NCBI GenBank assembly: GCA_036346205.1
Contig: JARFJB010000664.1
Coordinates: 2,694,001-2,758,000, forward strand
Direction of reading: 5' to 3'
Origin: Vesta saturnalis
Lineage: Eukaryota > Arthropoda > Insecta > Coleoptera > Lampyridae
DNA: 64,000 nt
Both the position numbers and the translations under genes were made by a program. Below the pieces are notes generated by a model. That model did not search any database. It saw only the letters and a list, made by a program, of their open reading frames with translations, and had not been told where the DNA came from. This document shows, one piece after another, positions 1 through 11,084 of this stretch (its first letter is position 1; each line of letters begins with the position of its first letter).

Positions 1-516
1 CGATTGATCTGAAAATTGTTTCTTTTGAGTCAGATCAATTACAAAATTTAATTACGTTGCATTTATTATAATTCATTGTGTACACAATACTGGCTACGGT
101 TTATTTATGAAGTAAAAGTTTTAGATTTATATTACGATTCACACTTGCAACGTTTAAATTCAGTTTATAAAAAAGAATTGCAAATAGTATTTACGAAATA
201 TTTTACGAGCACAAAAGTAGTTCAAATCAAATCGATAATGATGATTGTGGCCAATTCTTGAATTTATAAGTGAGCCAAATAGAACTCTTTCTAGTTGAAG
301 ACATTTATTCTCTAAATGCATGGACGACTGTCACATTTAAATTAATTTTTCGGAGAATCTATACTTTCAAACCTTTGATAATAATGTAAAAAAGACTATT
401 TATCTGTAACTTGTGAGAATGTGTTAACGGAAGAGAATATTTAACACATTTTGACGGCTTATAATTACTTTACAAAACGTTCTTGTAAAAAATTTCTTTC
501 TTCGTACATAATCACA
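1..516. other. AT-rich non-coding stretch
   Basis: No coding frame, RNA gene or structured repeat is recognisable. The short open frame at 76-261 has no family motif and looks like chance. Confidence 0.5.
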
Positions 517-1156
517 ATATCTGGCGTGGAACACCTTCCAACCCACAAAAAGGAAATTAAAAGAAATGAAATAATTTTAATAACATTTTTTTAGAATAAT
601 TATGCACCTCTTTTATAAGAAGTTGATTACGAAAATAGCCAACACTGTAAACCCAAAAACAATAATCTATGTCAAACAGATGTTTAAAACTTCATCACAG
701 ACAGGTTAATAGACGTCTAAATGCTAACTTAAATTAAAAGAAATGAAATAATTTTAATTTCAATTTTTTTAGGATAACTATGCAACCCCTTTTTTACACG
801 TTCATAATCAAGACAGACAACATTGTAAAAACAAAAACATTATTCTATGTTAGAATGACGTTTAAAACATCATAACATAATGACGTTCAAAGCTTTATGT
901 CAGATAGAGATTCATGGACATGAATACATGTTAACGTAAAAAAATTCCATTCTATAAAAATATCGATAATTCAACTTTAGCATATTCAAACATATTCATA
1001 TAATTTTTACATTTATTTCGATTTACATTAAAAAACTTTATAAAGAACATTTACGTAAAATTAAATTTTCTTTAAAAAATACGTCTGCGCTTTTTCTCAT
1101 AAAATTACTCCTTATTCAGATAATGAAAAAATTTGAACTAACACTTAAATTCTACC
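517..1156 (+). repeat. E1 repeat, copy 1 (right end lost)
   Basis: This copy begins with a version of the E1 terminal sequence (TCTGGCGTGGAACACC) and aligns through most of its length with E1 copy 2 at 14129-21876. It contains two diverged internal units of roughly 200 bp, each starting near AAATTAAAAGAAATGAAATA (about 545 and 733). It ends abruptly near 1156, where the matching copy continues to its right TIR. It has neither the tyrosine-recombinase element nor the piggyBac present in copy 2, so it acts as an empty-site reference for both insertions. E1 has no visible coding capacity and resembles a non-autonomous TIR element. Its superfamily is not known. Confidence 0.75.
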
Positions 1157-1194
1157 TAGGTGAATGCTAGTACTAGTGCATTCAGGACTTTCTT

Positions 1195-1375
1195 GCAATA
1201 TACTAAAAAATATATGGGGTATTTTTATATCTTATTCAGCAGTTTTAGAAATACTTAATAAAAACCAAAAACTGACCCTAATAAACCCCCCCTCTCCGAG
1301 ACATACAGACATCATGGCCGAAAAGTTAAAAGTTAAACTTGGCTAATAAGTCGTTTTAGCGATAATGAAAAAAAG
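1195..1375 (+). repeat. Dispersed repeat fragment (pair with 7890-8110)
   Basis: The stretch around AAAACCAAAAACTGACCCTA, a run of C-rich sequence, and the following ATAAGTCG / GCGATAATGAAAAA block recur in the same order at 7890-8110. Both copies are too decayed to classify. Confidence 0.6.
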
Positions 1376-1927
1376 TGGCTTGCATAACCTTCTATACCTA
1401 CATATGTATATGTAGTCATAAAAATTGTATCCTAATAATGGGGAAGAATTAATAGATAAGGCATGTAAAGGTGATAAGTGTTATCATAATAAAAAGATGT
1501 TATTTAATCTGTATTTATTATTATTAATATTTATTAGGGTTGCTTTGATTTTTATCAAGCATATAAAAACTTAGTCCTGAAACGACTATGTTCTATGCGA
1601 TCTTTAAGACTGGATTTAAGTGCTAGCTCAAATTTTTTCAATATCTGAGGTTAGCATATTGTATTTATGACTATTAATCAATTTCTATCTGAGGTTTAAA
1701 TATCATTCTGATCTAGATAGCTTCTTTACAATGTGTTTTCGTAATAGGGCTTGTTATAAAGGAGACAGCATAATTGTTGTTAAAATTACTATTACATTTC
1801 TTTAAGACCTATTTTACAATATACTTATTTTGTCATGAGAAGGTCACCTTCAACATTATACATAATTAAAAATGAGTAATTAAGTTGCATGCTTTAAACG
1901 ATTTTCGACCTTGAGAACGTTAAATTA
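1376..1927. other. AT-rich non-coding stretch
   Basis: Nothing recognisable was found here: no coding frame and no strong repeat. Confidence 0.5.
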
Positions 1928-1929
1928 TA

Positions 1930-4064
1930 CAGGGTGTTTCTAAATTCATGCGACAAAATTCAGAAGGTGATTGCTCGCATGAAAGTAAGATGGGTCTTTC
2001 CTATAACAAAATTTACTCAGCCCACTCCTTTCCGAGATATCACCCTTAACTTTTTATTTTGTTTCTAAAATTTCAGTGAAACTAGAAACTTGAAATTCTG
2101 TAATTTTCGTGCAGTCGCAAAGGACAAAGCACAGGTATTTTTTCAATATTCCTGTTACATTATACGGGGGTGAAATTAGCAACCCTTACTTTATTTCATA
2201 TCAAAACTTTTTTTCGAGATGAAGTTTTATGAAATAAAATTATAACTTAAAATCTTTGTTATTTAAAAAAATTTTTATTCTTAAATTATTTTCCCAAAGC
2301 CAATAGCTGCAGAGATAAAAATAAACACCATAATTTATAATTTTTTTAATAAATTGAGTGGAAAACAGTAAAGATGTAAAATGTAGTACGATTCTTAATA
2401 AATGCTGGAAATGACCAGCTCTACATTGTTTTTAATTACAAAGTTTTAGAAAAGTAGGCTACTATCACTTCGACAATTCATTTATCTTGTTTCCTTAATG
2501 TTTATTCAAATTGTAGTAGGCTGATGTCAAACACTGTTGTTGATAGTTAGTAATCGAAGTTTAATTATAAGTTGGTAGGTTGTTATTTTTGCGTTATTTG
2601 TGTATTGTTTATTTTATAACATGTATACAAACGTTGAAATGGTCGACATGCATTTTGTGTATGGTATGGCAAATGGTAATTCTCGACAAGTTAAACGTCT
2701 TTATGCTGAAAAATATCCGCAACGAATTACGCCTCATCATTCCGTATTTGCACGTATTCACAACCGCTTATCCGAAACTGGAATGTTAAAAAGAAATTCA
2801 ACCAACACTGGTCGTTTCCGGGTAGTTAGAAATGTAATGGTAGAACAAGCAATTTTAGATGAAATTGATGTACACCCGGAAACAAGTACTAGAAAAATTG
2901 CAACACCCTAAATATCAGCCATTTATCTGTGTGGCGAGTTTTAAAAGAGCAGCAGTTATATCCTTACCACATCCAACGGGTTTAAGCTCTTTTACCTAAA
3001 GATTTTCCTCAACGAGTTAGATTTTGTGAATGGTTAACATACGAAATGCACAAAATCCTCAATTTTTAAATAATGTATTGTTTACGGACGAGGCACATTT
3101 TTCAAAAGTATCTATCATAAATTTTCATAATAATCACGTATGGGCAGACGAGAATCCCCATCATTTTCTGCCTTAGCCATTAAATGGAATTTCTTACACC
3201 AGATTTCTCGAAAATGATCTCCTGAACTACTTGAAGACATCGCACTCAATATCAGACAAAATATGTGGTTAATGCATGATGGTGCTCCAGTACACTTCAG
3301 TCGGACTGCTAGGAAACATTTAGATGCAACATATCCCAACCGTTGGATTGGTCGAGGAGGGCCCCAACATTGGCCTCCTCGATCTCCAGAGTTAAATCCT
3401 TGTGATTTCTGTTTATGGGGTTACCTTAAATCATTAGTCTACACGACACCTATAGTTGATATCAACGATTTGAAGAATCGTATTCAAATAGCGTGTGACT
3501 CCATAAGAAATACACCTCAAATCTTTGAACGTGTACGGCAATCCATGACACGTAGGCTACATTCATGTATTTTGGCTAGAGGTGGTCATTTCCAGCATTT
3601 ATTATGAATCGTATTACATTTTACATCTTTACTGTTTTCCACTCAATTTAACAAAAAAATTATAAATTATGTTGTTTATTTTTGTCTCTGCAGCTATTGG
3701 TTTTGGGAAAAAATTTAAGAATAAATTATTTTTTAAATAATAAGGATTTTAAGTTATAATTTTATTTAATAAAACTTCATCTCGAAAAAAAGTTTTGATA
3801 TGAAATAAAGTAAGGGTTGCTAATTTTACCCCCGTATAATGTAACAGAAATATTGAAAAAATATTCGTGGTTAGTCCTTTGCGACTGCATGAAAATTACA
3901 GAATTTCAAGTTTCTAGTTTTACTGAAATTTTAGTCACCACCTTTTAAGGGTGATATCTCGAAAAGGGGTGGGCTGAGTAAATTTTGTTATAGGAAAGAC
4001 CCATCTTACTTTCATGCGAGCAATCACCTCCTGAATTTTGTCGCATGAATTTAGAAACACCCTG
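1930..4064 (+). mobile_element. Mariner-superfamily element M1 with ~485-bp TIRs
   Basis: The element is flanked by TA at 1928-1929 and 4065-4066. It begins CAGGGTGTTTC and ends with the complement GAAACACCCTG. The left arm (1930 to ~2416) is the reverse complement of the right arm (~3583 to 4064), so the TIRs are about 485 bp, far longer than the 20-40 bp of classical mariners. The right arm overlaps the last codons of the transposase, so the left arm carries an antisense copy of that 3' end. It belongs to the insect mariner-like group whose transposases start with a DUF4817-type helix-turn-helix. Confidence 0.88.
2639..3607 (+). pseudogene. M1 transposase (DUF4817 / DD41D mariner-like), broken
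   Basis: The N-terminal helix-turn-helix region is intact for about 90 residues (MVDMHFVYGMANGNSRQ..., RLYAEKYPQR, RLSETGML). It then shifts frame near 2905. The following blocks LNISHLSVWRVLKEQQ and NVLFTDEAHF (first catalytic Asp) can be read in other frames, with an internal deletion around 3165-3245. The C-terminal frame from 3263 is open: HDGAPVHF (second Asp), RWIGRGG, WPPRSPELNPCDF (third Asp) and a final GGHFQHLL. Forty-one residues separate the second and third Asp, which fits the DD41D class of Tc1/mariner transposases (known from rosa elements). The element cannot move itself. Confidence 0.82.
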
Positions 4065-4066
4065 TA

Positions 4067-4450
4067 TGTGTAAGGTTTAAGCAGAAATAAAATGCTTTAA
4101 TGCGATAAATGGTTACACATATGCATTATAGGCTGTTTTACGCTTCATTATGCACTCCCGTTAATAGTGGTACCAATTATCAATTAAAAGTAGAATATTG
4201 AAGGTCGACTGCTAAATTATATGCTTAAGGTATAAGTGGAAAATAAAATTGTATTAAATGGTTACACATATGCATTATAGGCTGTTTTACGTTTCACTGT
4301 GTGCTCCTTTTAATAGTGTTATTAATTAAAAGTAAACACTGAAGGTTGACAGTTAAAATTATGTGTACAAATTTAAGCAGAAAATAAATACATAAATGGT
4401 TACACATATGGATTACAGTTGTTTGTTTGTTTTGCGCTTCATTATGTTTT
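4067..4450 (+). repeat. Degenerate tandem repeat, ~145-bp unit
   Basis: The motif AAATGGTTACACATATGCAT, followed by GGCTGTTTTACG and TTCAttatG, recurs near 4107, 4255 and 4395. That gives two full units and one partial unit of about 140-148 bp, directly abutting the right end of M1. Confidence 0.7.
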
Positions 4451-4600
4451 TAGTTTAGGGATGGCTTTTTAAAATCAATTGCATTACTTTTAACACCTAG
4501 ATTATTGATATGGGATGTAATACTTTCTTTAAAAAACAGTAAAATATATTCATAGCCATAAAGCTTATAATACCTGTTAAAAGTAACTACTCTTTATTTA

Positions 4601-4880
4601 TATAGATCAGAGTCGCAAAAAGGTGCTCCGTCTAACAGTAAAGTATCGAAAACATCCTCAAATCTAGGTAATCTATAAGGTTCTATGTTAAATATTAGTG
4701 TGAAGACATTTTCGGCAGTCAAAACTTTTAGGATGGGTGCACTCTCCCTTATATTCAAAATTAAGGGCAGCGTAATTTGAACTTATCTGGATCTTCATAG
4801 AGAACATCACTACGAGCATCAACTTCACCGTTTTCATCTTGAGCGATTACATTGTAATAGATTATAACAAGTAAATACAG
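4601..4880 (-). pseudogene. Unrecognised decayed ORF
   Basis: On the minus strand about 30 codons (NVIAQDENGEVDARSDVLYE, then DPDKFKLR) run into a further ~58 open codons (NIRESAPILKVLTAENVF..., FEDVFDTLLLDGAPF) after a one-base shift near 4782. It ends with TAA. The acidic, well-mixed amino-acid composition differs from chance AT-rich frames and suggests real ancestral coding sequence. I do not recognise the family and assign no function. A transposon-borne gene is the likeliest source given the surroundings. Confidence 0.35.
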
Positions 4881-5546
4881 CTAATACCTCTGATATTGCT
4901 GCATAATAGTACTTATTCGATTATAATTCCGATTTAGAAAATAAATGCAACGGGTAATATACAATCTTTGTTTGCCGCTATTATTATTATTATTATTACA
5001 CAGATATGGATTATTCCTATTCTCCACACTACCTTGAAATATTACATAGCCTTTCAATTATTCTTCACCCCTGAAGCTGTACCGCAAGCATCTTTCTAGA
5101 GATTATCCAATTCCGGATCAGTAGCATGTTTTCTAATACACAAGACAGCATCTTTAATATAGCGGTGTATACGGCGAAAAAATGTCTTGTCTTCTTCTTC
5201 TTTAAGCTAGATTTTGCCTCTATACAGCATACAAGCTCTATCTTAGCTGAATTACCTCTGTCAAAAAGGGGATATACTCAAATTAAGTATACCGGCCTCT
5301 TATTAGAACACTGTCTCTTTTTAATCCTCGCCTTTTTACCGATAAGGGTCTCCCATACCATGCTATCACATAAGACGGCTTTTCATACAGGTTCTGTCTC
5401 GGTTTGTCGAAAAAAAGATTTTAGGTTTATAAAATGTACGTACAGGAAAGATATTAGAGTGTTGCTACAGAAAACTCTAAAGAACCTTTATTTAACTACG
5501 CATATCTATTTCTAATTCTTTTATATCTTGAACGGTATCGGAAATA
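4881..5546. other. No recognised gene; short (ATT)n run
   Basis: There is a short ATT microsatellite at about 4980-4998. A 129-codon open frame at 5126-5515 has low-complexity, Phe/Leu-rich composition and no motif, so I treat it as chance. Confidence 0.4.
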
Positions 5547-5548
5547 TA

Positions 5549-7384
5549 CAGTGCGACTGTAGAGTCTGGAACTATTGCAATAAATCTTTTATTAAACGAT
5601 TTTGAAAAAAATTCTGGAACGCGTCAATTTTTATTTTAAATGAGACATATTTTACTATAATCGTCACTTAAAGATCGTCTTTTATTTTTGAGTTATGACA
5701 TAAGCGATAATTTTTTTAAATAGAAACCCTAATGTTTTATGATGAATTTGGAAAGAGCATGAAATTCTAAGACCAAATATGCTAAAAAAACTGTATTTTG
5801 AAATTTCCGAGATAATTGCCGTTAAAGTTTTAAAACAATCAAGAGTTCCAAGTTTTAATAAAAAATCAAGTAGCCATGTAACAATTGACAGCATTAAAAT
5901 TATGACAGTTCTTTATCAGTTTGTTTATCTGTTTTCATTGTGGGCTTTTTACGTAATTCAGTAAATAATGGTGCGATATTTGACTGAAAAAGAACGAATT
6001 GAAATTTTAATATTGAGGGGATGTGGCGACCGTACTAGAACACAATAAGAGGTTTGTGAGGTATTTAATAACAAGTATCCTGATAAAGAACCTATCACAA
6101 GAGCGACAGTTTCCAAAATAGGAAGAAAGTTTTCTGAACTCGGACATGTGAGAGATCGCCAAAGGGGTAGTCGTCCAACAATCGAAGAAGGTAACGAATT
6201 AGATATTATGTTGTCTCTACAAGAAAATCCCCATGGAACTGCAAGAGAACTAGCCGCAAATAATGACATTTATGAAAGGTCAGTTATAAAGATTTTAAAG
6301 AAACATAAATGGCATCCCTACAAAGTTCAATTAGTGCAAGAGCTTAACGGAGATGATCCTGAACGCAGAACAGAGTTATGTGAGGTAATGATGACTTTTC
6401 AAATCGCATCATTTTTTCTGATGAAGCAACATTTCACATTAATGGAACATTGGATCGTCATAACTATTGATATTGGGCACCTGAAAATCCGCGCTGGATA
6501 AACGAGAATCACACGCAGTTTCCTCAAAAACTCAACGTTTTGGCAGGAATTGTAGGGGATAGAATTCTAGGTCCATTTTTTATCGAGAGTTCATTGACAA
6601 GTGAAAAGTATCTGAATTTCTTGCGGTGCTTTATCCGAACAATGAAGATCCGGATCTACGAAGCGATACATTATGGTTTCAGCAAGAAGGTGCTCCGGCA
6701 TATTTTGCTATTGGTGTTAGGAATTATTTAAACGAAATGTTTCCTCGTAGATGGATAGGCAGAAGGGGAACTGTTGAGTGGCCTCCGAGATCACCCGACC
6801 TAACCCCGATGGATTTTTTTATGGGGCTATCTAAAGAGTAAGGTTTACATAAACCGCCCACAGACAGTAGAAGAGCTACAGCAAAGAATTCGCACAGAAA
6901 TAAGATTAATTCCACCCGAGGCTTTGCGTAAAGTTCGTGACGAATTTCAGTACAGACTCGGGTACTGTTTTGCACCAAATGGTGGTCAGTTCGAACATTT
7001 AATTGAATTCTTTTTCTTTACTTGTTGTTTCTTGTTTCTTTTGTATTTCATAATCATTTCAATACATTATACGCAAAGAAAAAGTAAATAAGCTATCAAA
7101 TCATTTGACGTGTCTTCGATTTTTCATTACTATTATTTACAATATCACACTTTTTTAGCATATTTGGTCTAAGAATTTCATGCTTTTTCCAAATTCACCA
7201 AAAAAATAAGGGTTTCCATTTAAAAAAATTATCGCTTACGTCATAACTCAAAAACAAAAGACGATCTTTAAGTGACGATTACAGTAAAATATGTTTCATT
7301 TAAGATAAAAACTGACGTGTTCGAGGATTTTTTTCAAAAACGTTTAATAAAGGATTTATAGTTCCAGACTTTACACTCGCACTG
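5549..7384 (+). mobile_element. Mariner-superfamily element M2 with ~240-bp TIRs
   Basis: TA duplications lie at 5547-5548 and 7385-7386. The ends are CAGTGCGACTGTAGAG and the complement CTCGCACTG. The left arm (5549 to ~5789) matches the inverted right arm (~7151 to 7384) with scattered mismatches, indicating age. It encodes a DUF4817-type mariner transposase pseudogene but is a different lineage from M1 by TIR sequence. Confidence 0.87.
5968..7009 (+). pseudogene. M2 transposase (DUF4817 / DD41D mariner-like), broken
   Basis: The start is MVRYLTEKERIEILILRG, with an in-frame TAA after about 26 codons (CAA TAA). Downstream blocks include FNNKYPDKEPITRATV, LQENPHGTARELA, HPYKVQLVQELN, then QQEGAPAYF, RWIGRRG and WPPRSPDLTPMDFF. 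The second catalytic Asp of the usual QQDGAP motif is Glu here. The 41-residue spacing to the third Asp matches M1. Frameshifts near 6400 and 6830 break it further, and the last recognisable residues are GGQFEHLI near 7005. Confidence 0.82.
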
Positions 7385-7559
7385 TATATATTTCTACGAA
7401 AAAAAAGTACATGTGACTGTAACAGCGGCCAAATTCAATTTTGACGGTTTTAAAAAATTGAAAGAATTGTGTTTCATGCGAGTTATTGATGATTTGAATT
7501 TCAATCTTCTATGTTATAATTTAAAAATTTGCCCCCAAAATAACACCCTTATTTTCACC

Positions 7560-7800
7560 CCCTGTATACCTATTTGGTTTAAAAGTTTGTTTTGTCGACA
7601 TAATTGTATAACTGTCCCTGTATGCCTTCATTCCAAATTTCATCAAAATCGTCCGTATAGTTTCGGCTGCCGAGTGACCACAGACACATACACACACACA
7701 CGCGCGCGCGCGCATGCACAAACATTTTGATAAATTTCTAAAAATTTTTTTCGGATTCATGGAGCCGTGAAACATCAAAATAACGCGACTTATTTTTTTC
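7560..7800 (+). repeat. Repeat fragment ending in a (CA)n/(CG)n microsatellite
   Basis: A non-coding segment reading CCAAATTTCATCAAAATCG and then GTTTCGGCTGCCGAGTGACC runs into an alternating CA then CG tract at about 7685-7718. This layout resembles the 3' tail of short or long interspersed elements in other insects, but the assignment is a guess. The CG part could adopt Z-DNA. Confidence 0.35.
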
Positions 7801-7889
7801 GATTTTTTTGTAACCGCAATACTTTCTTGTAAAAGACAGTGAAAATTGCATAGAACATAATTAATCGATATGTTTAAGGTCTATATCTA

Positions 7890-8110
7890 GGTATTTTTTT
7901 ATATCTTTGGAATATACAGCTGTTTTAGAAATAATTGATAAAAACCAAAAACTGACCCTATCCCCCCTATCCTATCCACCGCTGGATTCCACCCAAAATC
8001 TAATCAGCTCTAACCCAAATGACATCCAGACATGATGACCGATCTTGTCGAAATTTGGCCAAAAGCATTAAATGAACTAATAAGTCTGTTTAGCGATAGT
8101 GAAAAAGAGT
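7890..8110 (+). repeat. Dispersed repeat fragment (pair with 1195-1375)
   Basis: This segment shares AAAACCAAAAACTGACCCTA, ACATCCAGACATgATG and the GCGATAGTGAAAAAGAG end with the upstream copy. It contains an extra insertion in the middle relative to that copy. Confidence 0.6.
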
Positions 8111-8115
8111 CGATT

Positions 8116-8238
8116 GAGAGAGGGGGTGGGGGTGGGAGGGGAGTGGAAGAGAGAGAGACGAGGGATATGGGAGAGACAAGAGAAACGAGTGAGTCGAGAG
8201 GGGCGAGAGAGACAAGAGAAGCGAGAGAGACGAGCACG
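8116..8238 (+). repeat. Purine-rich (GA)n-like tract
   Basis: About 120 bases of nearly uninterrupted G and A, built from GAGAGACRAG-type units. It is followed by AGCACGATCAAC..TATTATAGAAAATATTCG, a segment also found at ~10500-10545. That shared flank shows it belongs to the same repeat family as the CTCF-like array. Confidence 0.7.
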
Positions 8239-8301
8239 ATCAACTTCTATTATAGAAAATATTCGATAGTTTAATATTTTAAGGATTATTTTTAAATGTA
8301 A

Positions 8302-8758
8302 AAAGAGAAACACTTATATGCGAAGGTTTATTTATCTTATAATGAGTTGGAGATAGCTTCCTTACCAAACCAAGAACCTTTTATTACATTTAATACAAAC
8401 GGTACGAGCACATTTAATGAAATAAGTTTGCTAAAATAGAGTACCACATTTAAAGCGATAGAGAATTTGGAACAAGAATGTTATACCCAACGAGATGTAG
8501 AACAAATTAACGAGCTTCGAATGCAAGAAATTAAAGGTAATATTAAGACTATAAACTGTAGGAAATTGGAAATTAGAAAATATGACCTGGTTGTACATAT
8601 CTAATTATTGGTTAGAAAGGGAATTGGAAGAACAATTTATAGATTTACATTATAAAATTAAATTTAAATTAGATATTCAAAAACATACGCCTAGTAGACA
8701 CAAAGAAAGAATTGTATTTTGTGTGTTAAACTGTAATTATAATGTTTCTGTTAATTAA
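8302..8758 (+). pseudogene. Unrecognised decayed ORF, ~150 codons
   Basis: One frame reads EKHLYAKVYLSYNELEIASL and PNQEPFITFNTNGTSTFNE, meets a TAG near 8438, continues KAIENLEQECYTQRDVEQIN and NCRKLEIRKYDLVVHI, then needs a one-base shift near 8602. It goes on to NYWLERELEEQFIDLHYKIK and HTPSRHKERIVFCVLNC and stops at 8756-8758 (TAA). An AATAAA lies about 50 bases beyond. The charged, mixed composition over most of the length argues for a former protein. I do not recognise it and propose no function. Confidence 0.45.
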
Positions 8759-8759
8759 A

Positions 8760-10319
8760 TAACATGTGTAAAAAAAAAACGTAAAGTTACCTATTTGTTT
8801 GTGTAAAAATAAAAGTGTTGTTAATTTAGTTTTTTTTTATTTAAATGATCTAAGCTATTTTGGATAATTTCGATTATATTCGAGAGGGTTGGAGTAGGGA
8901 TCGCCGAAATAGCCTTCGCTGAAAGTCTCATGTCGCAAAATTTTACCTATATGGCCGTTACACATTCCCTCTCTCACGCTTATTGTAATTCCCTATCTAC
9001 CTGTTCTTTCGCATTAACCATAGGCGCGTTAGTGCGATTCTTACCTATATGATGATGATAGTAACGAATCACAGTCGAAGAGGAAGACTACTGATGAAAA
9101 TGTATTTAATAAGTAAATGATGCATTGTTTCTAAAATGTATTTTCAAACGCTGTTTTCATTCAATTCTTTATTAATAATAATAATCTTGTTTTCGCAATG
9201 GACGTGCGAACCTGTTTTATAAATATGAAACCCTTTTTTGACAGAGGTATTTCTGATGAGATAGATCTTATATGTAATAATATAGAAGCTAGTTTAAATA
9301 TCAAATGAAATCTGCGATCACAGGTATATTTTACTTTTTATCGTGCTTACCTTTTAATATCAAAACCGAGGTTTATTTTCTAGAATTTAAACATCGAAAA
9401 TTATTTTCTTTTTAAAAATATCGACTGAACTTGATTAAATTATATTAGCCCTAACAGTTATAAAATTTGATGATGTATACCTGTGATAACGTTAACGAGC
9501 TCTTAATTATTATTATAATTTTATTTTTAATGTATTTGTATGCATGTATTGTGTTGAAGGTTGATTTTACTTTACGCTCTCAAGGTGAAATTTGTATGTA
9601 TGTATACAGAATATAAAATACTGTTGAAGGCTGACTTTACACGATCAAGGTAAAAATTATTTTAAAACATGTTGTTATAATCAAATTTCATATAAGTTAG
9701 GTCGCTCTAACGACATTTAACGCAAAAGGTAAACAGAGAATTACAGTAAGTATGAGAGATGTAATTTGCTATTTGTATATATAAGTTATACACCCTAAAA
9801 TTACTTTAAGTTAATGACTGGGAAACCGATAATAATCAGTTTTATATAAGCTATTCACACGTAAAAAACAATATTTAGTTCACCAACACACAGTTATTAT
9901 TATTAGAACAGCCGAAAGAAAACATCTGAAGGTACGCGTATTATTTTTAATATATATGTTTTACCTAATATTGTTCACAAAAATACTATTAAAGATTTTA
10001 ATGTATTATTATCCTTATAGGAGGAGGTCATAAACCAACTCTGCAATAGCGTCAGCTGTTATTCTATAGACTCGACCCCAGTTCATTTGTTTAGTTAATT
10101 AGTCTATTTTTTTTAATTAATAACATTATGCGGACACGTATTTGTGGTAGTAGTTATTGACTCACATATAATAAACCATTAAAACCTTTTATCTTTTTAT
10201 TTCCGTTATATCAATTTGGTATTTTTGAATTGTGGTTGATTTTTAGCAAGCTGTAAGGTAAACTAAATCAGTATTTTTGAACTGTAATCTGGTTTTCGCA
10301 AGCTGTAAGTTATTATTTG
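8760..10319. other. AT-rich region without recognised gene
   Basis: No coding or RNA gene was found. Two short imperfect direct repeats are visible: GTTGAAGGYTGAYTTTAC with CTCAAGGTGAAA at ~9555-9650, and TATTTTTGAAYTG...GCAAGCTGTAAG at ~10218-10310. Confidence 0.5.
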
Positions 10320-10465
10320 ATTTGATTTATTGAGATTGATTGATTTAGTCGATTGATTGATTGAGATTGGTCTGATTGATTGATTTGATCGAGCATGATT
10401 TGTTTGAGATTGATTTTCTTAATTGATTTTGATTAATTAATTTGATTTGATTCGTTTGTTTCATA
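10320..10465 (+). repeat. GATT-rich low-complexity tract
   Basis: Irregular TGATT/GATT repetition (TTGATTGATTGAGATTG and variants) over about 130 bases, leading into the GA-rich start of the next repeat. Confidence 0.7.
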
Positions 10466-10479
10466 AAGAGCCGAGAGAG

Positions 10480-10765
10480 AAACCGGGAAACAAGAGAGAC
10501 GTGCACGATCAATCTCCAATACAGAAAACATTCTCTAGTTTAAAAATATACTACTAGATGGCGCCACAAACAAACCCTAATTAGTCCGAAAAATATACCG
10601 CTAGGTGGAGCCATCTCTATTCCAGAAAATATTCGCTAGTTTAAAAATATACCACTAGATGGAGCGCAAACAAGTACTAATTAGTCCTAGATATATGCCA
10701 CTAGGTAGAGCTACTTTTATTACAGAAAATATTCATTAGTTCACACACAACTAGATGGCGCCCCA
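10480..10765 (+). repeat. Tandem array carrying five CTCF-like motifs
   Basis: Diverged ~50-bp half-units alternate ATTACAGAAAATATTCGCTAGTT-like and CTAATTAGTCC-like segments. Each carries a variant of CCACTAGRTGGMGCC, at 10551, 10598, 10652, 10698 and 10748. The motif resembles the CTCF binding core known in vertebrates and Drosophila. Whether it binds anything here is inference. Related motifs occur in inverted orientation at 42227-42518. Confidence 0.65.
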
Positions 10766-10794
10766 AAAAAATTTAAATTTTGCGCTAAGGGGAC

Positions 10795-11040
10795 AGCTGT
10801 TTTATAAGTTAGCATTAGGGCCCCCTTATTAGAATACTATTTACCGATAAGGGGGGTGTGACAAGGGGGGCGCGGACCCTAACACAAGTTCCGAAGACCT
10901 GTCTTACAAGTTAGCATTGGGGTTCCCCTTATTATTATTAGAATACTATTTATCGTCAAGGGGGACACGCCAGGGGGAGCAGACCCTAGCATAAATTCCT
11001 ACGCCTGTCTTACAAGCTAGCATTAGGGCCCTTATTAGAA
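10795..11040 (+). repeat. Tandem repeat, ~115-bp unit, GC-richer
   Basis: The block CTTAYAAGYTAGCATTRGG followed by a C-run, CTTATTAGAATACTATTTA and G-rich RACCCTARCA recurs near 10800, 10905 and 11010. A related copy lies on the opposite strand at about 42355-42420, next to the other CTCF-like repeat. The two loci therefore belong to one larger repeat family. Confidence 0.65.
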
Positions 11041-11084
11041 CATTTCAAATTTCCCGCTAAACAGATTTTGGTTCTGAGTTTGGT

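Noticed and set aside
5126..5515. 129-codon open frame as a gene
   Set aside because: Low-complexity, hydrophobic composition, no motif and no conserved start context. Frames of this size arise by chance in AT-rich DNA.
7521..8313. Several overlapping Ser/Leu- or Arg/Glu-rich frames
   Set aside because: They translate the purine-rich tract and the CA/CG microsatellite.
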